DNA of 64,000 nt from positions 24,495 to 88,494 of the forward strand of contig NQWY01000012.1 in the NCBI GenBank assembly GCA_019425655.1, given 5' to 3'. Below are positions 33,625-42,073 of this stretch, in pieces; the first letter of the stretch is position 1; each line of letters begins with the position of its first letter. Below the pieces are notes generated by a model. That model saw only the letters and a list, made by a program, of their open reading frames with translations, did not search any database and was not told the origin of the DNA. Both the position numbers and the translations under genes were made by a program. Source of the DNA: Rhizophagus prolifer (Eukaryota; Glomeromycota; Glomeromycetes; Glomerales; Glomeraceae).

Positions 33625-36441
33625 ATGAAGCAATTTCTTTTATGTTTGGTCTTATTTTTTCCTTTTTTCTGGGCAAAGTCTCAGCAAGACAGCATTTTGT
33701 TGAATGTAAAACTGAATGATGATCAAAAATCGATTTCTGTAGAACAGACTTTGATTTATCATAATCCGCATCAGAAATCCATCAATCAAATCAAGCTGCT
33801 GAATTGGGTTTCGGCTTACCAAAATCGCAAAACACCACTTCTCAAAAGAAAAGTTGAAGACAGGAAAAAAGATTTGTATTTTGCTAAAGATGATAAACTG
33901 GGGAAATTAGAAAATCTCCAATATTCTTATGGGAATATCTCCTCAGAAATCCTTAATAAAACTCAGGAAAACATTTTTATTCCGCTTGGGCAGCCTTTGG
34001 AATCTGGAAAGAGTATTAGACTTAATCTGAAATATCAAATTCAGTTGCCTGACGCCCGTTTTACAGGTTATGGTGTGGACGCCAATCGCATTCTTTTAAA
34101 ATATTTTTTCCTGGTTCCGGAAACTTATGAAAATGAAAATCAAAGTAACGTTTCATATAGAGATACGGAAGAAACTGCCAACGCCGGCTCATTTTGGAAT
34201 GTGAATTTTGAAATTCCAAACAGTTGGAAAATTTATTCTAACCTTAATCAAAAATCAGATTCCAAATTTGAAGGAACTTCGATCAATGACCCAGAATTTC
34301 AATTGTCCAGAGAGATTTATCCCGAATTTTTATTAGATGTTGACGGTCAGAAAATCAATATCCAACTAGGTTATCAGATCACTGAATATCAAAGACAGGT
34401 TTTAAGTTTTCTTTTGCCGACACAACTCAAATTCATAAAGGCAAGAGTTGGAAATCTTCGTGACAAATTGTTCATTACTCAAAAATTCCTGAATAAGGAA
34501 GAATTTATCGGTATTGATGACATCAAATTCTGGAAATTCAAATTCCAGATGTTTACGGATTATGAAAAGACGGATCTAGATTACTTCAGTGCGGTCTCAA
34601 AGAAAATAATGGACGAATATTTCATTACTAATAAAACGGAAGAACACTGGCTGAAAAACGGCTTGAAATCCTACCTCGAAATCCAATATCTGAAAAATTT
34701 CTACCCCAATCATAAGCTTCTTGGGAATCTTCCCGATAATGCAAAGATTTTCGGAATCAAACCTTTGAAATTATTTCATGCCTCCAAGCTGAAGCTTTCC
34801 GAGCGTTACGGACTGGCTTATCATTATATCTATACGCAGAATCTCGACCAGAAAATAACAACGCCTTATTATCTGTTGAGCAATTTTAATACAACTGCAA
34901 TAAGTCAATTTGAAATGGGAAGTCTTTTGAATTATATTTCGGAATACCAAGGGCAGAATTCGTTTGATTTTTTCCTGAAAAATTATCTGTCTTCTAATTA
35001 TAAAACCAAAACAACAGGTAAAGATTTCCTCAATAATATTGAAAAATTCACTTCCGGAAAATCAGTCTTTCTGAGTCCGATGATGGATGAGAAGCACAGG
35101 ATTAATTTTAATTTGAAAAATATTAAAGAACAAAACGATCATTATCAGGTAAATATTAAAAATAGAAATGCTTCCAATATCCCTTTAAAAATTGAATCGG
35201 AAAATAAGAATGATGAGAAAACAACTTATTGGAAAGATGGCAGCTCCAAAGCAAAAGACTCGATTCTGATTCCAAAAGAAAATGTGGCAAAAATTGTTTT
35301 AAATGATAATTACATTTTTCCTGAATCCAATTACAGAGACAATTATATCTATACAAAAGGCTTATTTTCCAACACAAAAAAAATAAAATTCAAGCTGATT
35401 AAAGACATTCAAAACCCTGAATACAATGAAATCTTTTTAACACCGAGATTAACATTCAATGCTTATGATAAGATTTTGGTTGGTCTCAATTTTAAGAATC
35501 AGGGGATCTTTGACCAGAAATTTGATTATTCGTTCACACCGTATTACAGTACAGGAACAGGGAAATTGACGGGTTCGGGTGCACTTGGCTATTCGATTCT
35601 TCCACCGAACAGCTTTTTCAGGAGCTGGAATTTTGCAGTTTCAGGTTCCTATTTTCATTATAATACGGATTTGGCTTATAAAAAATTTGGAGCAGCAACG
35701 GCTCTCAATTTCAACAAAAATCCCAGAAGTGCCATCGGAAGAAGTTTATATTTCTCATATAACTATTATGAGCGGGAATTGACACCATTGATGATTGAGA
35801 ATAACTTGTATTCCAAATATAACCTTTGGAATCTTGGTTATTCCTATTCCGATAACCGATTGATTCACGAAAAATACATCTCGGGCAATTTGCAATGGAT
35901 GGAAGATTTTCAGAAAATTTCTGCTGAAGCGTTTTACCGCTGGGAATTTGCTAAAGACAAAAAAATCAGCTTCCGTTGGTTTTCAGGCTATTTTTTGAGG
36001 AACGACACGAAGAATGCTTTGTTCAATTATGGGATATCCCGTGTTTCCAATTATTCTTTTTCTTATGGATTATTGGGGCAGAGTGCCACCTCGGGAATCC
36101 TATCTCAACAGTTTATTCTGGCAGAGGGCGGTTTCAAATCGATGTTTAATACTTCTGTGAATCAATTCATCACCAGTATTAATGTTGATTCTCATCTTTG
36201 GAAATGGTTCAACCTGTATGCTGATGCAGGGATTTATAAAAATAAGAGCAAAAGCACCGAATTCATTTGGGATTCCGGCGTAAAGGTAAAAGTGGTGCCA
36301 GATTTTTTGGAAATCTATTTTCCTGTAGCGTCCAGTTTAGGATTTGAGCCCTCATTCAAAGACTATGGTTACAGGATACGATATACCTTGGTTCTGAATC
36401 TTGGTGCTCTGATTAATAATCTTAGACGAGGAGTTTATTAA
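33625..36441 (+). CDS. outer-membrane protein: degenerate M1-peptidase-like domain plus beta-barrel
   Basis: The 938-residue protein has a signal peptide (MKQFLLCLVLFFPFFWAKSQQ). Residues about 20-450 look like an M1 aminopeptidase layout, with an N-terminal beta-saddle. EEHWLKNGLKSYLEIQYLKNFYP sits where M1 enzymes have the WLNEGFA-type helix. I find no HExxH, and the usual Glu of NEG is replaced (KNG), so zinc binding and catalysis look lost. From about 600 to the end the sequence alternates as a beta-barrel (SFTPYYSTGTGKLTGSGALGYSI to GYRIRYTLVLNLGAL). I use the ATG at 33625. Function is unknown. Confidence 0.65.
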   Translation: MKQFLLCLVLFFPFFWAKSQQDSILLNVKLNDDQKSISVEQTLIYHNPHQKSINQIKLLNWVSAYQNRKTPLLKRKVEDRKKDLYFAKDDKLGKLENLQYSYGNISSEILNKTQENIFIPLGQPLESGKSIRLNLKYQIQLPDARFTGYGVDANRILLKYFFLVPETYENENQSNVSYRDTEETANAGSFWNVNFEIPNSWKIYSNLNQKSDSKFEGTSINDPEFQLSREIYPEFLLDVDGQKINIQLGYQITEYQRQVLSFLLPTQLKFIKARVGNLRDKLFITQKFLNKEEFIGIDDIKFWKFKFQMFTDYEKTDLDYFSAVSKKIMDEYFITNKTEEHWLKNGLKSYLEIQYLKNFYPNHKLLGNLPDNAKIFGIKPLKLFHASKLKLSERYGLAYHYIYTQNLDQKITTPYYLLSNFNTTAISQFEMGSLLNYISEYQGQNSFDFFLKNYLSSNYKTKTTGKDFLNNIEKFTSGKSVFLSPMMDEKHRINFNLKNIKEQNDHYQVNIKNRNASNIPLKIESENKNDEKTTYWKDGSSKAKDSILIPKENVAKIVLNDNYIFPESNYRDNYIYTKGLFSNTKKIKFKLIKDIQNPEYNEIFLTPRLTFNAYDKILVGLNFKNQGIFDQKFDYSFTPYYSTGTGKLTGSGALGYSILPPNSFFRSWNFAVSGSYFHYNTDLAYKKFGAATALNFNKNPRSAIGRSLYFSYNYYERELTPLMIENNLYSKYNLWNLGYSYSDNRLIHEKYISGNLQWMEDFQKISAEAFYRWEFAKDKKISFRWFSGYFLRNDTKNALFNYGISRVSNYSFSYGLLGQSATSGILSQQFILAEGGFKSMFNTSVNQFITSINVDSHLWKWFNLYADAGIYKNKSKSTEFIWDSGVKVKVVPDFLEIYFPVASSLGFEPSFKDYGYRIRYTLVLNLGALINNLRRGVY

Positions 36442-36448
36442 TAAAAAA

Positions 36449-36483
36449 ATCCTTCGACAAGCTCAGGATGACATTGCAAATAC
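36449..36483. repeat. 35-bp dispersed repeat, copy 1
   Basis: The 35 bp starting ATCCTTCGACAAGCTCAGGA recur at 38925-38959 with one difference. ATCCT/AGGAT form the stem of a small hairpin. Each copy precedes a terminator of near-identical sequence. Confidence 0.7.
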
Positions 36484-36515
36484 ATTATGCCCCCCGAAAA
36501 ACATATATAAAATAA

Positions 36516-36542
36516 AAAGGCCTCCAAAATTTGGAGGTCTTT
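36516..36542. terminator. bidirectional terminator
   Basis: AAAGGCCTCCAAA and TTTGGAGGTCTTT pair over 12-13 bp (one G-U on plus) with flanking A/T tracts. It lies between the barrel protein gene and the convergent metalloprotease gene. Confidence 0.8.
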
Positions 36543-36563
36543 CTATTTTATAAAAAACTATAA

Positions 36564-38213
36564 TTAGTTTTTTATAAAATGTATAGTTTTTTCTCCAGAA
36601 CTATTATATATTTTTAGAATATAATTACCTTGTGGTAAATTTCTAACATCTATTTGATTGCTTTTATATTTGCAAGAGAATGATTTATTTAAAAGATTAT
36701 AAATTTCAATCTTAGAAATCTTACTTTTGGTTTCTATATTTACAAAATCTCCAGTTGGATTAGGATATATTCGATAATTTTCATCAATTACAGTGTTTTG
36801 TATAATATTTTTATTGGCTTTATTTGACTTATTATCAATAACTGTTTTTCCGTTTGTTAAAGGCGTATTATCAGCATATGCATAAAAATGATCGGTGTCA
36901 ATTAATGTATTTGGGTTGATTAAAAGAAATCCTTTACCTTCTACTTTTATACCATTCCATGTAGAATTATTTGCAGATATAATTTCTGCTCCTTCAATTA
37001 TAAAATTGCTACCATCTTTCACAATGAATCTACTTTGAGGAGCCATGATGATTTTACACGTCGCTTTCAAGCTAGAATTATTGTCAACTTTAACATTAGA
37101 GTATAATCGGAAATTAAGATCCCATGTTTCATTGTTTGTTACATTTATATTAGCATTTTTAAAAGAATTTTCTGTAAAATATTGTCTTACATTTGAGATA
37201 GATGCCATTCTATAAAGCTGCGAAATATTAGAGTTACTAAGATAATCACGAGTTCCTACATAATAACTCATTATATTAGATCCGCATACACTGTAATGGG
37301 GAGGTAAATCAAAATTATGTCCCAATTCATGCAAAAATCCACCGTTTGAACCTATTGAAATCCCCCAAGACCTGACGGTTTCCCAAGTTGGACTTCCCCA
37401 ACGAGGATTCCCAACCACATAATTCTTCATCCATAGATATTTTGTAAAAAAATCTGGCCAGTATTGTCTCAGTTTTTTGTTAAAATCATAGGTATTAGGA
37501 CCTTCAGATGCAGCCCATTGATCTTTTGGTCCATCTGGATAATTACTATACAAACCATTCAAAAAATCATTGTATGTATTTCCATTATTTGAAAATACGA
37601 CGTTAATTCCAGCAGGAATTGTTGGGTCATTATCCAAGTATGTGTAATAATAATTAGATGCTGGCGGATATAACATTTGGTTTGTTGCACATATACCTGG
37701 GTTGCCACAAGAAGGATCATATCCTGTATATAGAAAATCCCAGGCTGGATCCACTTTCCATATTTTATTAACAATTACTCTTACTTTTGTGTCCGTTAAA
37801 TTAGCATTGCCATAACCTTCACATTCTGATGTGGGAGTTCCGAGATTACCTAATCTGTAATTCATAGCTTCAATAACATCATCCCAAAACTGAATATGCT
37901 CAGTATTATTTTGTTCAAAATTACCTGTCCCGTCAGGTTTTGTTAAAAAAATAAAATTTAATTTTATATAAATTATATCATCTGATGTTGTAGGCAAATA
38001 CAAATTACTATTACTATAATAAGATGATGTACGATTACATGCTCCAGGAGTTAAAACTTCTGTATCAGGGCCATCAGGGGGATTTCCTGGCAAATGAGCT
38101 CCTCCACTTCTTATAATTTCTTCAATACATTGAATAGGAAATGGATTATTCTGTTGTGCTTTGGATAAACTAATTATCCAAAAAAGCATAAAAACGTTGA
38201 AAAACTTTTTCAT
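36564..38213 (-). CDS. secreted metzincin-like metalloprotease with T9SS sorting domain
   Basis: The 549-residue protein (ATG at 38211-38213) has a signal peptide (MKKFFNVFMLFWIISLSKAQ). The protease domain carries HELGHNFDLPPH (His295, Glu296, His299, His306) and a Met-turn-like SNIMSYY (Met315). This is close to the metzincin HExxHxxGxxH, but the third His is one residue further on and Asp replaces Gly. A beta region follows (about 355-470), then a T9SS type A domain from about 480 (YRIYPNPTGDFVNIET to KTIHFIKN). It is probably an exported zinc protease, possibly M43-related. It starts 4 bp after the upstream gene. Confidence 0.78.
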   Translation of the reverse strand: MKKFFNVFMLFWIISLSKAQQNNPFPIQCIEEIIRSGGAHLPGNPPDGPDTEVLTPGACNRTSSYYSNSNLYLPTTSDDIIYIKLNFIFLTKPDGTGNFEQNNTEHIQFWDDVIEAMNYRLGNLGTPTSECEGYGNANLTDTKVRVIVNKIWKVDPAWDFLYTGYDPSCGNPGICATNQMLYPPASNYYYTYLDNDPTIPAGINVVFSNNGNTYNDFLNGLYSNYPDGPKDQWAASEGPNTYDFNKKLRQYWPDFFTKYLWMKNYVVGNPRWGSPTWETVRSWGISIGSNGGFLHELGHNFDLPPHYSVCGSNIMSYYVGTRDYLSNSNISQLYRMASISNVRQYFTENSFKNANINVTNNETWDLNFRLYSNVKVDNNSSLKATCKIIMAPQSRFIVKDGSNFIIEGAEIISANNSTWNGIKVEGKGFLLINPNTLIDTDHFYAYADNTPLTNGKTVIDNKSNKANKNIIQNTVIDENYRIYPNPTGDFVNIETKSKISKIEIYNLLNKSFSCKYKSNQIDVRNLPQGNYILKIYNSSGEKTIHFIKN

Positions 38214-38217
38214 ACTT

Positions 38218-38778
38218 CTATTTTTTATTATTAGCTTCAAGCTCTTCTATTCTCTTATTCTGCTCAATCAGATGCAATGTCAATTCTTCCACTTTCTTAA
38301 GAAGCAGGATATTCATCTCTTTCAGCTCTATCCCATTTTTGATTGCTTCTTTTGTAGATGGTACTTCCGGAAGGTGGCCATTTATATTAATATAGTTTTC
38401 CACTTCTTTGAGTGACATTAGCTTATAATCTTTAGCAAAAACATAATCTGCCCAATCATTTTCAGCAGATATTTCCACCTTTAATTTCTCAGTTTTTATT
38501 CCATCCTTAACAAAAAGTCTATAATTTTCCACAGGAGGACAATCCAAGCTATTACAGACAGCGAGTTCAGGAAAAGACGTAACTCCAATTCCTACTTTTC
38601 CATCCGTGCTAATCCTCATTTTTTCTGTATTGCCAGTTTTAAAAATTAAATTTTTGTTATCAGTTGTACCTACAAAATTAGCACCTGGTGTTGTTCCAGT
38701 GTTCCCAGATAATGACCAGCTCTGTGCATTAATGGCTAATCCACATAGGATTCCCATTAGAATAATTGTTTTTTTCAT
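38218..38778 (-). CDS. exported protein with tail-fibre-like C terminus
   Basis: The 186-residue protein has a signal peptide (MKKTIILMGILCGLAINAQ) and a short repeat-like stretch NLIFKTGNTEKMRISTDGKVGIGV. The conserved DYKLMSLKEVENYININGHLPEVPST segment is followed by a C-terminal coiled coil (LLLKKVEELTLHLIEQNKRIEELE). This layout is widespread in Bacteroidota surface proteins, recalls phage tail-fibre chaperone domains, and does not mean a prophage. It has no T9SS domain. It is probably co-transcribed with the metalloprotease 4 bp downstream and could be its partner, which is only inference. Confidence 0.75.
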   Translation of the reverse strand: MKKTIILMGILCGLAINAQSWSLSGNTGTTPGANFVGTTDNKNLIFKTGNTEKMRISTDGKVGIGVTSFPELAVCNSLDCPPVENYRLFVKDGIKTEKLKVEISAENDWADYVFAKDYKLMSLKEVENYININGHLPEVPSTKEAIKNGIELKEMNILLLKKVEELTLHLIEQNKRIEELEANNKK

Positions 38779-38924
38779 AGTTAAAATATTAATTTGTTAC
38801 TTTTTTTTCTAAAATACAAATAAAATCAACACCAAAAAATTATTATATTATTCATAAATACAACCATATTAATAAAACTATTACAATACTTATAAATTGA
38901 AATTTATAATGTATAAAATCAAAG

Positions 38925-38959
38925 ATCCTTCGACATGCTCAGGATGACATTGCAAATAC
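38925..38959. repeat. 35-bp dispersed repeat, copy 2
   Basis: This is the second copy of the 36449-36483 repeat, one substitution apart, again upstream of a very similar terminator and a T9SS cargo gene. The remaining 38779-39003 interval shows only AT-rich DNA. Confidence 0.7.
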
Positions 38960-39003
38960 TAGCAGAAATGATTAAGAACTCCCGACAAAACACATTAAAA
39001 CAA

Positions 39004-39032
39004 AAAAGACCTCCAAAATTTGGAAGCCTTTT
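39004..39032 (-). terminator. terminator after the first small T9SS cargo gene
   Basis: On the minus strand 14 pairs form (several G-U) around an AAATTT centre, and the stem is followed by TTTTTTG. It lies 25 bp past the stop of the gene at 39057. Confidence 0.8.
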
Positions 39033-39056
39033 TGATTTTTAAGTAAAAAACTATAA

Positions 39057-39845
39057 TTAGTTTTTGATAACTTTTTGAGATACTTTCTCACCGTTTACTA
39101 TACCTGTTACGATATAAACACCTTTTGCAAGAGAAGAAACATTCAATATAGAACCTTCTGTTACTTTAGCGGCTTTTACAACTTGTCCAGCAGCGTTGAT
39201 AATTTGGATGTCAGCAGTTTTAGCAAAAGAGATAGATTCACCAACAACAGTATTCTTAACCAAGTTAGAGCTTGCTTTTGTGAAATCAGCAACTGCAAGT
39301 GATGCAGATCCTTTGATATCATCTACAAACAATGCATTAGTTGAACTTTTTTGTAATTTGATAGAGAATGCTGGAGTTGATCCCCAATTTACACCAGTAA
39401 GATCCAATGTAATTGTGATCCAATCATTAGCATTAATGCTTCCCGTATAGGCATTTGCTCCTGTTGCAGTCAAAGTAACATTGCCAGTAGTACCTGCAGG
39501 AACGTTAAAATACTTACTTCCGGTAGCTGTTCCATCTCCGGCGTTGAAAGAAATTCCACCAGCAACACCTTTTACTTTCAATGTTATATAATTAATTCCT
39601 GTTACATTCATATTTTTATTAGCTGTCATCACATAAATGTTTGATGTGCCTGTATTATCAGTAATTTTCAATGCACCTGTTCCGCCAACACCACCTGTTG
39701 TACTTTGTTCCCCAGACTTAAGAGCGAAGCCTAAGCTTGATTCGAAAGCAGTCCAGTCATTAAAATCAGAACCAGCAAATAGATTTGATTGTGCAGAAAC
39801 TGTCATTGCAGCTGCAATACTTAAAATTGTAAAGATTTTTTTCAT
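39057..39845 (-). CDS. secreted T9SS cargo protein, paralogue 1
   Basis: The 262-residue protein has a signal peptide (MKKIFTILSIAAAMTVSAQ). A beta-rich, Gly/Thr-rich domain (about 20-185) holds GSDFNDWTAFESSLGFALKSGEQ and ends in FSIKLQKSSTNALFVDDIKG, a carbohydrate-binding-module-like jelly-roll pattern. A C-terminal sorting domain follows from about 190 (NLVKNTVVGESISFAKTADIQIINAAGQVVKAAKVTEG to KVIKN). It is the first of three neighbouring genes whose last 75 or so residues are nearly the same. The role of the mature domain is unknown. Confidence 0.82.
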   Translation of the reverse strand: MKKIFTILSIAAAMTVSAQSNLFAGSDFNDWTAFESSLGFALKSGEQSTTGGVGGTGALKITDNTGTSNIYVMTANKNMNVTGINYITLKVKGVAGGISFNAGDGTATGSKYFNVPAGTTGNVTLTATGANAYTGSINANDWITITLDLTGVNWGSTPAFSIKLQKSSTNALFVDDIKGSASLAVADFTKASSNLVKNTVVGESISFAKTADIQIINAAGQVVKAAKVTEGSILNVSSLAKGVYIVTGIVNGEKVSQKVIKN

Positions 39846-40135
39846 TTTATTAAAGTTTAAAAATTGTTTTTATTTTTAATTGTTGTAAAGGGATGCTAAG
39901 TTAACAAAAAAATGCATTCAGCAAAATTTAATTTATTTTTTAACATTTTTATATTGATAAACATCATTACAGTCAATGTTTCTGAATTTCTTACTTGCAA
40001 AAATTAACATTCTGTAAGCCCAGCAATTCCCCCTTTTTCCTTCCGCAAATGTAAACATATTAATGTGATGAAATGTTAAGCCTGCTTTAAATCATATATA
40101 ACAAACATTAAACTCATTAGCTTTTAAACAAAAAA
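39846..40135. other. intergenic stretch with one promoter-like box
   Basis: This is AT-rich DNA between two T9SS cargo genes. The only clear signal is TACATTTG on the minus strand (40053-40046), an exact TAnnTTTG match. It would give the downstream gene an unusually long leader of about 190 nt. No repeat or coding frame is visible. Confidence 0.4.
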
Positions 40136-40159
40136 AACGTTGCCAGGATTGGCAACGTT
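40136..40159 (-). terminator. terminator of T9SS cargo paralogue 2
   Basis: AACGTTGCCA and TGGCAACGTT form a perfect 10-bp stem with a 4-nt loop, followed on the minus strand by TTTTTTTG. It lies 23 bp past the stop codon. Confidence 0.9.
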
Positions 40160-40181
40160 CATTTATAAATTATTATAAAAA

Positions 40182-40937
40182 TCATTTCTTGATAATTTTC
40201 TGAGAAACAGCCTGTCCATTAACAAGACCTGTTACCATGTAATTACCTTTTGGCAAAGCAGAAATATCCAATCTTCCATTTTCTGTAACATCAGCAGCTT
40301 TTACCATCTGTCCCGCGGTATTATATACAGATACTTTTGAAGAAACACCAAAAAACAATTCATGTGTTGCAATGGTATTTTTAACCAGATTGGTTTTTGC
40401 TTTGATAACATCTGCAACAGCCATTGTTGGAGCTGTGACTTTTATATCATCAATAAAAAATCTGCCGTTTGCAGGTGCATTACCTTCAAAAGCAATAACC
40501 AGATTTCCGGTTGCATTGGTTATATTAACGGTATAAGTTGTGTAACTGGCTTTCACAAGGGTCACCGTAGCCAAGCTCAAAGTTCCTCCTGTAGCAGAAA
40601 TTTTCAAAGTAGTTTGCTCATTATTTCCGTTCCAGGCTGCCGCTCTGAAAGTAAGTGTTCCGTTACCTGTCAAAGTAATGCCTGGTGTTTTTAATACGCC
40701 CAAAACACTTGCAGTTCCCATTTTCAGACAACCTCCACCTTTATAAGCTCTCGTTAAATCCCAGTTACCTCCTGTCGTATAACTTGCAAGCGCATTACTT
40801 GCAACACTGGAAGACCAGTTACCATCACTACCTCCTGTTCCATCCACATCATCAAAAGTGGCATTGAAAACTGTTGTTTGTCCATACATTGTTGCTGTCA
40901 AAACAACTGCTGCGAAGAAAGAATAGATCTTTTTCAT
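40182..40937 (-). CDS. secreted T9SS cargo protein, paralogue 2
   Basis: The 251-residue protein has a signal peptide (MKKIYSFFAAVVLTATMYGQ) and a jelly-roll-like domain (about 22-170) starting TTVFNATFDDVDGTGGSDGNW and ending GNAPANGRFFIDDIKV, a common carbohydrate-binding or adhesin pattern. The C-terminal sorting domain has NLVKNTIATHELFFGVSSKVSVYNTAGQMVKAADV and QAVSQKIIKK. Its tail is almost identical to that of paralogue 3, while the domain in front differs. Promoter and terminator are its own. Confidence 0.82.
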   Translation of the reverse strand: MKKIYSFFAAVVLTATMYGQTTVFNATFDDVDGTGGSDGNWSSSVASNALASYTTGGNWDLTRAYKGGGCLKMGTASVLGVLKTPGITLTGNGTLTFRAAAWNGNNEQTTLKISATGGTLSLATVTLVKASYTTYTVNITNATGNLVIAFEGNAPANGRFFIDDIKVTAPTMAVADVIKAKTNLVKNTIATHELFFGVSSKVSVYNTAGQMVKAADVTENGRLDISALPKGNYMVTGLVNGQAVSQKIIKK

Positions 40938-40965
40938 AATTAGATTATTTAGATTTTATTTGTGT

Positions 40966-40973
40966 CAAATCTA
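40966..40973 (-). promoter_or_regulatory. -7 box (TAGATTTG) of T9SS cargo paralogue 2
   Basis: This minus-strand exact consensus match lies 28 bp before the ATG at 40937. Confidence 0.5.
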
Positions 40974-41081
40974 TCACGATTCATCTTACTTTAGATTACC
41001 AAAGCATTAATAAAACAATAACAATCAGAAACTTACAGTTAAAAATTTGTTATATTCTAAATAATATTCAGTTAATAAAAA

Positions 41082-41107
41082 AAGCGCTGCCAAAACTGAC
41101 AGCGCTT
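41082..41107 (-). terminator. terminator of T9SS cargo paralogue 3
   Basis: AAGCGCTG and CAGCGCTT form an 8-bp stem with a 10-nt loop, followed by TTTTTT on the minus strand. It lies 25 bp past the stop codon. Confidence 0.85.
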
Positions 41108-41132
41108 ATATATACAATAGAAATATTTTAAA

Positions 41133-41921
41133 TTACTTCTTGATAATTTTTTGAGAAACAGCTTGTCCGTTAACAAGACCTGTCACAACATAAGTTCCTT
41201 TAACCAAGCCAGAAACATCTAATTTTGAATTTTCAGAAACTTCAGCAGTCTTCACAACCTGACCAGCAGCGTTATAAACTGAAACTTTTGCAGAAGCACC
41301 GAAGATCAATTCGTTAGAAACGATAGTGTTTTTCACCAAATTGGCTTTACCTTTTGTAGCGTCTACAACAGCCATTGTAGGGCTTTCATAAACTACTACG
41401 ATAGAAGTAATGTAAGCTGCGCTAGCACCTCTTTTAACCGCGAAGAATCTGTAATCTGTTCCTTCAAGATCTGTAGCAGTCCAACCTGTTGTAGAAGCAG
41501 CTCCCACTTGAGTGCCTCCTGTTACTGTGTAATCAGCAGTAGTATTGTTCACCAAACGAGCAGATCCTCCGAAAAGTGAAGATTCTCTAGCAGTCCCAAC
41601 TGAATTGATAGTTACACTAATGATTTTACCAGGCAATGCCGTCGTATTATAAATAACGCCATTGTTTGCTTGAGTTTGAATATTAGATCCAGCAGCAGCA
41701 CCAGCAACTGGAGTATTGTTTGCATTCCCAGTAATTGCTTTTCCACCGAAATCGATAGCGTTAGTAGTCCAAGTTCTTTCTGCACCACCATTATAATTAC
41801 CTGTTCCCAAAGCAGCAGTTCCACCAATGCTTGTCGTGTTAATTGTAATTGTAGCCGTTGTTTGTGCATTGATTGTTGCAGTCAAAGCTACTGCAGCTAA
41901 TAAAGAATAAAATTTTTTCAT
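41133..41921 (-). CDS. secreted T9SS cargo protein, paralogue 3
   Basis: The 262-residue protein has a signal peptide (MKKFYSLLAAVALTATINAQ) and a Thr/Ala/Asn-rich beta domain (about 20-180, with GTGNYNGGAERTWTTNAIDFGGKAITGN and a closing ITSIVVVYE). The same sorting domain as paralogue 2 follows (NLVKNTIVSNELIFGASAKVSVYNAAGQVVKTAEV to QAVSQKIIKK). No catalytic motif is visible. A promoter box (TATATTTG) lies 38 bp upstream. Confidence 0.82.
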   Translation of the reverse strand: MKKFYSLLAAVALTATINAQTTATITINTTSIGGTAALGTGNYNGGAERTWTTNAIDFGGKAITGNANNTPVAGAAAGSNIQTQANNGVIYNTTALPGKIISVTINSVGTARESSLFGGSARLVNNTTADYTVTGGTQVGAASTTGWTATDLEGTDYRFFAVKRGASAAYITSIVVVYESPTMAVVDATKGKANLVKNTIVSNELIFGASAKVSVYNAAGQVVKTAEVSENSKLDVSGLVKGTYVVTGLVNGQAVSQKIIKK

Positions 41922-41958
41922 AATATAAAGTTTAAAATTGTTCAGATTTTATGCTCGG

Positions 41959-41966
41959 CAAATATA
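41959..41966 (-). promoter_or_regulatory. -7 box (TATATTTG) of T9SS cargo paralogue 3
   Basis: This minus-strand exact consensus match lies 38 bp before the ATG at 41921. Confidence 0.5.
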
Positions 41967-42073
41967 AAATTTTAATGCTAAGTATAATTTTACGCACCCT
42001 GTTTCCGTTTTAAATAATTGTTAATTCGTTATAACCTCGATTATTGCTACATTTACACATCACAAGAAAAAGG

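Noticed and set aside
38218-38778. Prophage tail-fibre gene
   Set aside because: The domain is common in Bacteroidota exported proteins; it has a signal peptide and no phage neighbours.
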